DNA of 5,762 nucleotides from assembly GCA_017848205.1 (NCBI GenBank), contig JAGDDO010000256.1, positions 1 through 5,762 on the forward strand, in the 5' to 3' direction. Both the position numbers and the translations under genes were made by a program. A model generated the notes under the pieces. It ran no database searches and had not been told where the DNA came from. It worked only from the letters and a program-made list of their open reading frames with translations. This document shows positions 1-5,762 of the stretch, in pieces (within the stretch, counting starts at the first letter, position 1; each line of letters starts with the position of its first letter). Origin of the DNA: Oscillospiraceae bacterium. GTDB lineage: Bacteria > Bacillota_A > Clostridia > Oscillospirales > Ruminococcaceae.

Positions 1-756
1 ATCGATCCGGAGGAAGTAAAAAAGGTGATTACACCTGACACCGCACTTGTTTCAGTTATGGCAGCCAACAACGAGACCGGCGTTATACAGCCTGTTGAAG
101 AAATAAGCCGCATATGTGCAGAGCATGAGGTGCTGTTCCACACCGACGCAGTTCAGGCTGTTCCGCACATGCACTTTGAGCTTTCAGACAGCGGAATAAG
201 TATGCTCTCCCTTTCAGGGCACAAACTCCACGCACCGAAAGGCACGGGAATACTGTACATAAAAAACGGCATTTCCGTTCCGCAGATACTATTCGGAGGC
301 GCACAGGAAAACGGACTTCGTCCGGGCACGGAAAACGTGGCATCAATAGCGGGGCTCGGCAGGGCGCTCGAAGACCTTTTCCCGGATCACGAAAACCGGA
401 ATGCACGTATCAGTGCTCTGCGTGACAGACTGGCAGAAGGGCTTCTGAAAAACGAAGGCGTCATTATGAACGGCGACCGCGAAAACTTGCTTCCGGGACA
501 CTGCAGCATTTCCGTAAAGAACGCTGACGGGGAAAAGCTTCTCCTCATGCTCGACCTCAAGGGAATATGTGCCTCTGCCGGATCGGCCTGCACCTCAGGC
601 GACAGTGAACCTTCACATGTGCTGAAAGCAATGGGTGTAAAACCGGAATATTTAAACGGATCAGTACGTTTCACCATCGATGAATATAACGACGAGGAAG
701 ATATAGACTATATTGCAGAAACTTTTTCAGAAATTCTGAAAAAGGCGGCAAGATAA
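1..756 (+). CDS. nifS: Cysteine desulfurase, NifS/IscS-type (5' end outside window)
   Basis: PLP-dependent class V aminotransferase-fold enzyme that takes sulfur from L-cysteine, giving alanine and an enzyme persulfide for Fe-S cluster assembly or tRNA thiolation in the cytoplasm. The frame is open from base 1, and 251 codons are visible against about 380-400 for the family, so roughly 130-150 N-terminal residues are missing. The GTG at base 25 is an internal valine, not a start. Seen, in visible numbering: the cofactor-contact segment FHTDAVQ (Asp49, Gln52), the PLP-lysine motif SGHK (Lys75, codon 223-225), the GxRPGTEN segment, the catalytic cysteine in GSACTSG (Cys197, codon 589-591) followed by EPSHVL, and the substrate-carboxylate arginine in SVRF (Arg223). 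The long loop around the cysteine is typical of group I (IscS/NifS) rather than SufS/CsdA. It is the last gene of its unit; no nifU or thiI follows. The family is secure; which paralogue (NifS, IscS or a tRNA-thiolation partner) cannot be decided here. Confidence 0.96.
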   Translation: MDPEEVKKVITPDTALVSVMAANNETGVIQPVEEISRICAEHEVLFHTDAVQAVPHMHFELSDSGISMLSLSGHKLHAPKGTGILYIKNGISVPQILFGGAQENGLRPGTENVASIAGLGRALEDLFPDHENRNARISALRDRLAEGLLKNEGVIMNGDRENLLPGHCSISVKNADGEKLLLMLDLKGICASAGSACTSGDSEPSHVLKAMGVKPEYLNGSVRFTIDEYNDEEDIDYIAETFSEILKKAAR

Positions 757-792
757 ATATATGAATAAATCAGCGTTTCCTTAGTATCAGAC

Positions 793-835
793 AAAAAGAA
801 CTGAGCATCATCTTCACTGACGCTCAGTTCTTTTT
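793..835. terminator. Bidirectional Rho-independent terminator between convergent genes
   Basis: A perfect 14-bp inverted repeat (793-806 with 822-835, arms AAAAAGAACTGAGC and GCTCAGTTCTTTTT) extends past one A/C mismatch by three more pairs (808-810 with 818-820), leaving a 7-nt loop. The right arm ends in five T and continues TATATT, so it serves the + strand desulfurase gene. On the minus strand the mirrored arm also ends in five T, so it serves the zinc-ribbon gene, whose stop codon at 840-842 lies only 4 nt before the stem. It fills most of the 83-bp convergent gap (757-839); nothing else is recognisable in that gap. Confidence 0.92.
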
Positions 836-839
836 ATAT

Positions 840-2105
840 TTATTTACTTTTTACCTTTGTGGTATACTGCCTTACGTAGCGGTCAAGCTTCGTTGTGAAA
901 TTTGTTTCGGCGTCTCCGGCATAGGTATCCGGCACAGACTCGTAAGTACGTCTTGTGCTCCGGACTGCTGCACAGCATACGGCAACTGCAGCGATCACTC
1001 CGAGCAGCACGCCCGCTCCCACGCTTCTGAAAAGAAATCCGTCCTGACCGGAAGAACCGGCAAAACCTGTAACAACAGACAGAACGAGAGCCAGAAGTAC
1101 AACAGTCACGAAGACCAGAAGTCCCCAGAACAAAAGCTTTACCGGAGACACGGGTGATTCGCCTGCAAACTTTCCTGTCTGTCCGTTCACGGCAAAACGA
1201 TAGGTCCTCCTTCCGCTCGTGTAGGTAAGAAGCCACAGCGGAACAAGTGAATAGTTCCAGTACGTCCCCAGAATGTCGATATCCTCGTTGTCCGGTATGA
1301 ATTCCGTGTACTTTGTAACTGACTTTCCAACCGTTTTTACGGTATCTGCCTTAACCTTTTCCTGTACGCACTTAAAAGCCTTGCTCTTGTTCACAGGACA
1401 GTATTCAGCAGCATAGCGGAAAATATCTGAGGGATCAAAGCGCTGGAGCTTTGTAAAATCGTAATTTCCGGCCATGGCCATCAGATCAGAGTCCATCTTT
1501 CCGACAGCGTCGGAAGGAACTGAAAAGTATTCAGCTTCCCCGATTCGTTCAATCGAATAGTCGCGGGTCTCGGTGTAAAGTTCATTCCCGTATATCCACG
1601 ACTTGACGATTTTTCCGGTACCTTTTACATTTATGTCAACATTGCAGTCAGCCATCCATACGGGCAGATAAACGCCCCTGATCCCGGAAAGAGTCTCATC
1701 TGAAGAAAATACTGAAGGAGAAAGTCTCCCGCCGGCAAGATTATCCCTGAATATCTCGATGGCAGCTTCACGGCTTATCTCAAACGGAAGTATTCCCTCC
1801 GGCCGGTAAGCGGCAGGAAGATTCCCCTGCTTCTGAAGTCCGCCTCCGCAGCAAAAACACCAGCCTATCTTAAGATCCGATTCCGCCATTATTTCAGCTC
1901 CGCAGACCGTGCACCTGTACAGTTCGCCCTGACAGAACTCGTCATCTTCCATGACCGGCCTTGCAGCAGATCTGCCTTTTCCCTTGAAGAGCTTCTTTAC
2001 CTGTTCCTCGGTAAAAAAACTTCCGCAGCTGTCACAGCCGAATTTGCGGTGATCAGCTCTGTATTTCAGGGTGCCGTCGCAGTTCGGACACTTACTCTGC
2101 CCCAT
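840..2105 (-). CDS. Membrane-anchored protein with two N-terminal zinc ribbons
   Basis: A 421-residue protein of unknown function, resembling clostridial proteins usually named TFIIB-type zinc ribbon-containing protein. Seen: two four-cysteine knuckles with identical CX2C-X14-CX2C spacing (Cys6/9/24/27 and Cys65/68/83/86, with an extra Cys85), joined by a basic linker near residues 36-50. A soluble middle region follows (about 105-320), with the motifs YLPVW (146-150), PLWLLTY (289-295) and VNGQTGK (306-312). Two hydrophobic helices (about 323-348 and 358-381) and a polar, mostly basic 40-residue tail end the protein. The N terminus and tail are probably cytoplasmic, since there is no signal peptide and the ribbons need a reducing setting. 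I chose the ATG at 2105 because AGGTGG lies 5 nt upstream and the CPNC ribbon follows directly. An ATG at 2159 would add 18 very basic residues but has no well-spaced ribosome binding site. The start lies within the lipoprotein gene, a 14-nt overlap. Databases sometimes label such proteins PriA or RNA polymerase subunit because of the ribbons; no helicase domain is present. Confidence 0.88.
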   Translation of the reverse strand: MGQSKCPNCDGTLKYRADHRKFGCDSCGSFFTEEQVKKLFKGKGRSAARPVMEDDEFCQGELYRCTVCGAEIMAESDLKIGWCFCCGGGLQKQGNLPAAYRPEGILPFEISREAAIEIFRDNLAGGRLSPSVFSSDETLSGIRGVYLPVWMADCNVDINVKGTGKIVKSWIYGNELYTETRDYSIERIGEAEYFSVPSDAVGKMDSDLMAMAGNYDFTKLQRFDPSDIFRYAAEYCPVNKSKAFKCVQEKVKADTVKTVGKSVTKYTEFIPDNEDIDILGTYWNYSLVPLWLLTYTSGRRTYRFAVNGQTGKFAGESPVSPVKLLFWGLLVFVTVVLLALVLSVVTGFAGSSGQDGFLFRSVGAGVLLGVIAAVAVCCAAVRSTRRTYESVPDTYAGDAETNFTTKLDRYVRQYTTKVKSK

Positions 2106-3027
2106 TTTCGCCACCTGTCTCTTCTGTGGTTTCAGCCTTTTCCTCTGAATTTTCTGCATTTTCCGTTACCGGTGACTCTTCTTCCGGAGATGCAGCCTCT
2201 CCGCTTTCAGTTTCCGCCTGTGTATCGCCTTTTCCGTAAACCAGCGGTATCGACTTTCCGTCTTCATCATAAAAAGTCAGATTGTCGATGTAGACATCAG
2301 CCTGGTTCGGTATGCTCCATCTCATGAAAACAAGAGTTGAATCAGTGGTTCCGTCAACAAATCCCTTAAGGAGCCACTTGCCTTCAACACGCATATGGAC
2401 CCAGCTGCACTGCCATTCAGCTGTCGCGTATTCGCTTGCTGATCCGGTAGGCACGTACCAGTCCGAGCAGTCCTCGCCTACATTTGAGCCGAATGTACCC
2501 ATGAGATTTCCCGGAACATGAAGCATTTCACCGTCATCACCCTTGAAATCACCGACTGCAGCCTGGGTGATGTCGCAGCTGAAGCTCTTTACCTTGCTCA
2601 GATTTTCTGACCCCACAAGCTCATCCATGTCGAAAACGATCTTCGGAGTCTTGTACTTGCCCTTTTCAACGTCGAAGTCAAGGACCTCTATTCTGAGCTG
2701 CTTTGTTCCCTTGAAATCAGCCACTGAAAGACGGCAGTCACTTTCGTCATTTTCAAAGTTCTTCTCGTTCATGCAGTGAGCTGTATAAAGATCACCGTCA
2801 TCAAAGGTGATGGAATTTTCGTCTGACACGAGTTCCGGATAATCCGGTTCAACGTATTCCTCTTCAGTTACTTCCGGATCAGAGCTTTCTTCAGTAACAG
2901 CTGCCTCAGTGGTAACCTCAGCCCCGCCGGACTGACCCTGATCATTTGCAGAAGGTGTCGTGCTGCATGATGACAGTGCAGAAACGCACAAAAATGCAGT
3001 CAGAATCAAAACGATCTTTTTATTCAT
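2092..3027 (-). CDS. Secreted lipoprotein with a carbohydrate-binding-like beta domain
   Basis: A 311-residue predicted lipoprotein of unknown function. Seen: N-terminal MNKK, a hydrophobic stretch (5-18) and the lipobox LSSC with lipid-bearing Cys21, so it should be anchored to the outer face of the membrane. Residues 22-66 form an acidic, Ser/Thr/Glu-rich spacer. A globular part follows (about 67-265), with many aromatic residues (Trp190, 205, 209, 218, 237) and the ending VYIDNLTFYDEDG (245-257), which resembles the last strands of jelly-roll carbohydrate-binding modules. The tail (268-311) is low complexity, with 15 Glu in 44 residues. Five cysteines (85, 98, 151, 187, 207) lie in the exported part. 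No catalytic motif is visible. The start at 3027 gives a proper signal peptide; the upstream in-frame GTG at 3075 would add 16 charged residues and overlap mfd by 47 nt. It follows the mfd stop by 1 nt. The carbohydrate-binding reading is inference; a general adhesive or substrate-binding lipoprotein is equally possible. Confidence 0.87.
   Translation of the reverse strand: MNKKIVLILTAFLCVSALSSCSTTPSANDQGQSGGAEVTTEAAVTEESSDPEVTEEEYVEPDYPELVSDENSITFDDGDLYTAHCMNEKNFENDESDCRLSVADFKGTKQLRIEVLDFDVEKGKYKTPKIVFDMDELVGSENLSKVKSFSCDITQAAVGDFKGDDGEMLHVPGNLMGTFGSNVGEDCSDWYVPTGSASEYATAEWQCSWVHMRVEGKWLLKGFVDGTTDSTLVFMRWSIPNQADVYIDNLTFYDEDGKSIPLVYGKGDTQAETESGEAASPEEESPVTENAENSEEKAETTEETGGENGAE
2111..2116 (-). 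promoter_or_regulatory. Ribosome binding site of the zinc-ribbon gene
   Basis: AGGTGG on the minus strand, 5 nt before the ATG at 2105-2103, inside the 3' end of the lipoprotein gene. It favours this start over the in-frame ATG at 2159, where only a GGA 3 nt away is found. Its position implies that ribosomes finishing the lipoprotein pass over it. Confidence 0.7.
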
Positions 3028-3028
3028 A

Positions 3029-5762
3029 TTAATTTTCAGTCCTTTCTGAATTCTGCTCCTTTTCCGCAGATTCACTCATTATATCGATAACTTCTTCCAT
3101 AAGTTTTGCCGGCTTGTCCGTTTTTGCAAGCTTTACGCTGATATACGGCTTTGCCAGACTGTTGAACAGAACTCTTGCCCTGTAATGCGCGGACAGAGCC
3201 TTGAGCTGAGACATCTGCGGATTTGCAGTGTAGAAAAGCATGTATCCGTTTCTCTGCGTGATCTCCGTGATGCCAAGACGCGCCGCTCTGTTTCTGAGAA
3301 GCGATATGCTTATAAGACCGAGAATAGCCTTCGGCGGATCGCCGAAACGGTCAGTGAATTCATCGATAAGATCGCTGCTGTCCTCTTTCGTGCTTATGAT
3401 GGCTATCTTCTTGTACGCGTCTATTCTCTGTGCAAGACTTTCGATGTAGTCTTCCGGAATGTGCGCATCTATCTGAACGTCAACAACACAGTCGCTTGCC
3501 TTCTCCGGTACCTCGCCCTTTTCCTCTGCTATCGCTTCGGAAAGAAGCTTTAAGTACATCTCATATCCGACAGTTTCAATGTGTCCGTGCTGCTTACCGC
3601 TTAAAATGCTTCCGGCACCTCTTATCTCAAGGTCACGCATGGCAATTCTGAAACCGCTTCCGAACTGCGTGAATTCCCTTATAGCCTCAAGGCGCTTCGA
3701 AGCCACTTCGTTGAGCACCTTGCCGCGTCTGAAAGTAAAGTACGCATAGGCTCTTCTGCTTGAACGTCCCACACGTCCGCGGAGCTGGTAAAGCTGTGAC
3801 AGACCGAAACGGTCAGCGTCCTCGATGATAAGCGTGTTTACATTCGGAACGTCGACCCCTGTTTCAATAATGGTCGTGGAAACAAGAATATCTATTTCAT
3901 AGTCAAGAAGCTGTCTCCATCTTTCCGACATCATCTCCTCGGTCATCTGACCGTGGGCGTAGGTTATTCTTGCGTCAGGAAGCATCTCCTGAAGCTTTGC
4001 CGCACAGGCTGCTATCGTCTCTACACGGTTGTGGATGTAGTAGACCTGTCCGCCGCGCTTGAGTTCCTTTGCTATTGCCTGTACAAGGACTGCCTCATTG
4101 TGTTCAATGACGTAGGTCTGGACCGGATGGCGGTCCTGCGGCGGTTCCTCGATAACTGACATGTCGCGTATACCGCTCATGGCCATGTTCAGCGTTCTCG
4201 GAATAGGAGTAGCCGACAGCGTGAGAACGTCCACACCGATGAAGTTTTCCTTGAATTTTTCCTTGTGCTTTATTCCGAAACGCTGTTCCTCGTCAATGAT
4301 TGCAAGGCCCAGGTCGCGGAACTTAACGTCCTTCTGCACGAGGCGGTGAGTTCCTATCACCATATCTATCTTTCCTGCGGCAAGATCCTTAAGAATTTCC
4401 TTCTGCTGTTTCGGTGTTCTGAAACGTGAAAGGAGCTCGATCTTTACCGGGAAGTGTTCAAATCTTTTTAAAGCTGTCTGGTAGTGCTGCCATGCAAGCA
4501 CCGTTGTAGGAGCAAGCAGAGCACACTGTTTTCCGTCAAACACGCACTTGAAAGCCGCACGGAAAGCAACTTCTGTCTTTCCGAATCCCACGTCGCCGCA
4601 GAGAAGTCTGTCCATAGGATGAGTCTTTTCCATGTCGTGCTTGATCTCGGAAATGCACTGAAGCTGGTCATTGGTTTCAACGTAAGGGAATCTGTTTTCA
4701 AAGTCACGCTGAAGCTCGTTGTCCGGAGAAAATGAAAAGCCTTCCGTTTTCTCGCGCTTTGCGTACAGGGCGATGAGCTCTGCCGCCATATCCTTTACAG
4801 CGCGCTTTACGTTGTTTCGTGTCTTCTGCCATTCCATCGACGAGAGCTTGTTGAGCTTTACGCCTGTGTCGTCGCGGCCGCCGATATATTTCGAAACCAT
4901 ATCAAGCTGTGTGACAGGAACGTAAAGCACGTCCTTGCCCGCATACTGAATGGTGATGTAGTCCTTGGTAACGCCTTCGAGCTCCAGCTTTCTTATACCG
5001 ACGAAACGGCCTATACCGTGGAGCGCATGTACAACAAGATCGCCCGGAACGATGTCGGAAAGACCGCGTATCTCCTTGCCGAGCTTGTTGTTCTTTATCT
5101 TCTTCCGGCGCGAGCTGAGAGCTCTTGCCTGCGAGATAAGGGCGTATTTCGTTTCCGGATAGTCAAATCCGGCGGAAAGGCTTCCGTTCATGAGAAGCAC
5201 CGTTCCGCTTTCCGCGGAAGTATTTTCACTGATCAGCTTCACCCTGAAGCCATCATCTTCAAGGTCCTTCGCAATGATAGGAAGCGTCTTCTCGCTTCCG
5301 GCCATAAGTATGACTCTGTAGCCGTTGTCGGTGTAACTGCGGAGATCTTCGCCGAGCTGGCGCATCTCGCCGCCCCAGGTGGAGGTCTGGATCGCCTCGA
5401 AACTTACGATGTGATGATACTGCACACGGTCCGCTCCGCTGAAGAAAGTTGTAAGGTAGAACCGGTTCCTGTCATTTATACTGTCCATGAGTTTCTGGAA
5501 ATCCATGTACTGCGTGCACAGCGAGCGTATCATCTCGCCGTCTTCAAGCATTATGCGAACGTCTTCGGAATACTGTCCTTCTATTCCCTTCACGCGGGCA
5601 GATATCTGACTGAATTCGTTGAAAAACACCACACCGTCAGTGTAGTCAAACAGCGATGAATATTCCGGACAGATAAGGTTTATGTACTTGTCCGAGTTTT
5701 CTATAAAGATGCCCTGGCGAAGCTTTTCGATATCGCCGGCAGCCTTTTCAGCGAATTTATCC
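3029..5762 (-). CDS. mfd: Transcription-repair coupling factor Mfd (N-terminal part outside window)
   Basis: A DNA translocase that binds RNA polymerase stalled at lesions, pushes it off the template and recruits UvrA for nucleotide excision repair. The frame is open to the window edge: 910 codons are visible against about 1,150-1,180 for the family, so roughly 250 N-terminal residues (much of the UvrB-like region) are missing. The GTG at 5632 is an internal valine, preceded in frame by 43 more codons matching the family (e.g. YINLICPEY). Seen, going downstream: the RNA polymerase-interaction domain from GDLVVHALHGIGRF to LYVPVTQLD (about 5044-4903); Walker A GDVGFGKT (Lys codon 4579-4577); the DEEQ box (4294-4283); SATPIPRT (4216-4193); STTIIETGVDVPN (3880-3842); QLRGRVGRS (3787-3761); then RDLEIRGAG and QHGHIETVGYEMY; and the C-terminal TRCF domain ending TEN before TAA. 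No frameshift or missing motif is seen. It is the first visible gene of a tightly packed three-gene run. The PriA/RecG relatives lack the polymerase-interaction domain, so the call is firm. Confidence 0.98.
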   Translation of the reverse strand, partial: DKFAEKAAGDIEKLRQGIFIENSDKYINLICPEYSSLFDYTDGVVFFNEFSQISARVKGIEGQYSEDVRIMLEDGEMIRSLCTQYMDFQKLMDSINDRNRFYLTTFFSGADRVQYHHIVSFEAIQTSTWGGEMRQLGEDLRSYTDNGYRVILMAGSEKTLPIIAKDLEDDGFRVKLISENTSAESGTVLLMNGSLSAGFDYPETKYALISQARALSSRRKKIKNNKLGKEIRGLSDIVPGDLVVHALHGIGRFVGIRKLELEGVTKDYITIQYAGKDVLYVPVTQLDMVSKYIGGRDDTGVKLNKLSSMEWQKTRNNVKRAVKDMAAELIALYAKREKTEGFSFSPDNELQRDFENRFPYVETNDQLQCISEIKHDMEKTHPMDRLLCGDVGFGKTEVAFRAAFKCVFDGKQCALLAPTTVLAWQHYQTALKRFEHFPVKIELLSRFRTPKQQKEILKDLAAGKIDMVIGTHRLVQKDVKFRDLGLAIIDEEQRFGIKHKEKFKENFIGVDVLTLSATPIPRTLNMAMSGIRDMSVIEEPPQDRHPVQTYVIEHNEAVLVQAIAKELKRGGQVYYIHNRVETIAACAAKLQEMLPDARITYAHGQMTEEMMSERWRQLLDYEIDILVSTTIIETGVDVPNVNTLIIEDADRFGLSQLYQLRGRVGRSSRRAYAYFTFRRGKVLNEVASKRLEAIREFTQFGSGFRIAMRDLEIRGAGSILSGKQHGHIETVGYEMYLKLLSEAIAEEKGEVPEKASDCVVDVQIDAHIPEDYIESLAQRIDAYKKIAIISTKEDSSDLIDEFTDRFGDPPKAILGLISISLLRNRAARLGITEITQRNGYMLFYTANPQMSQLKALSAHYRARVLFNSLAKPYISVKLAKTDKPAKLMEEVIDIMSESAEKEQNSERTEN
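3040..3045 (-). promoter_or_regulatory. Ribosome binding site of the lipoprotein gene
   Basis: AAAGGA on the minus strand within the last codons of mfd, 12 nt before the ATG at 3027-3025. The spacing is long, so initiation may depend partly on ribosomes terminating at the mfd stop, which is separated from the ATG by a single T. It supports the MNKK start, which also gives the best signal peptide. Confidence 0.5.

Noticed and set aside
83..677. Two minus-strand frames of 107 and 96 codons opposite the cysteine desulfurase
   Set aside because: Both are antisense to a strongly conserved enzyme with intact motifs; their Cys/Arg-rich products look like shadow translations.
760..783. Tiny + strand frame of 7 codons after the desulfurase gene
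   Set aside because: Too short and without a ribosome binding site; it is the spacer leading to the terminator.
883..1236. Minus-strand frame of 117 codons inside the zinc-ribbon gene
   Set aside because: It is an alternative frame on the same strand over the membrane segments and tail; the Arg/Cys/Ser-rich product has no domain, while the main frame shows clear helices and motifs.
2106..2159. 18-codon N-terminal extension of the zinc-ribbon protein (ATG at 2159)
   Set aside because: It lacks a properly spaced ribosome binding site and deepens the overlap with the lipoprotein gene to 68 nt; the ATG at 2105 has AGGTGG and begins just before the first ribbon.
3028..3075. 16-codon N-terminal extension of the lipoprotein (GTG at 3075)
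   Set aside because: The added residues are highly charged and would spoil the signal peptide; the ATG at 3027 starts a textbook lipoprotein signal.
2160..5300. Frequent TTCCGG/CCGGAA motifs that might look like a dispersed repeat
   Set aside because: They match Pro-Glu codon pairs (CCG GAA) and similar preferred codons in the coding strands; there is no regular spacing or longer shared flank.
5018..5659. Open frame of 213 codons on the + strand
   Set aside because: It lies wholly antisense to conserved mfd coding sequence, has no recognisable domain and no upstream ribosome binding site, and is explained by the codon use of mfd.

Overview
The window looks like chromosomal core sequence from an anaerobic Firmicute, most likely a Ruminococcus-type member of the Oscillospiraceae. 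This rests on moderate GC, a NifS-type desulfurase, a lipoprotein whose globular part resembles Ruminococcus carbohydrate-binding-like modules, and a zinc-ribbon membrane protein of a type common in clostridia. The taxonomic call is inference from recollected family resemblance; no search was possible.

Layout: the left edge (1-756, + strand) holds the last two thirds of a class V cysteine desulfurase, cut at its 5' side by the window. A strong, nearly symmetric hairpin (793-835) follows in an 83-bp convergent gap and probably terminates transcription from both sides. Everything else is on the minus strand, read right to left: mfd, the transcription-repair coupling factor (3029-5762, N-terminal part outside the window); a secreted lipoprotein of 311 aa (2092-3027); and a membrane protein with two N-terminal zinc ribbons, 421 aa (840-2105).

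The three minus-strand genes are packed tightly. The mfd stop codon and the lipoprotein start are 1 nt apart, and the zinc-ribbon gene starts 14 nt before the lipoprotein stop. They therefore probably form one transcription unit with translational coupling, ending at the 793-835 hairpin. Mfd recognises RNA polymerase stalled at DNA lesions and recruits nucleotide excision repair. The two downstream products are envelope-associated and have no obvious link to repair, so co-transcription may reflect genome packing. No gene-free stretch exceeds 300 bases. I see no mobile element, CRISPR array, tRNA, rRNA or riboswitch. The least characterised part is the lipoprotein/zinc-ribbon pair; I do not see convincing evidence for a new defence or mobile system.
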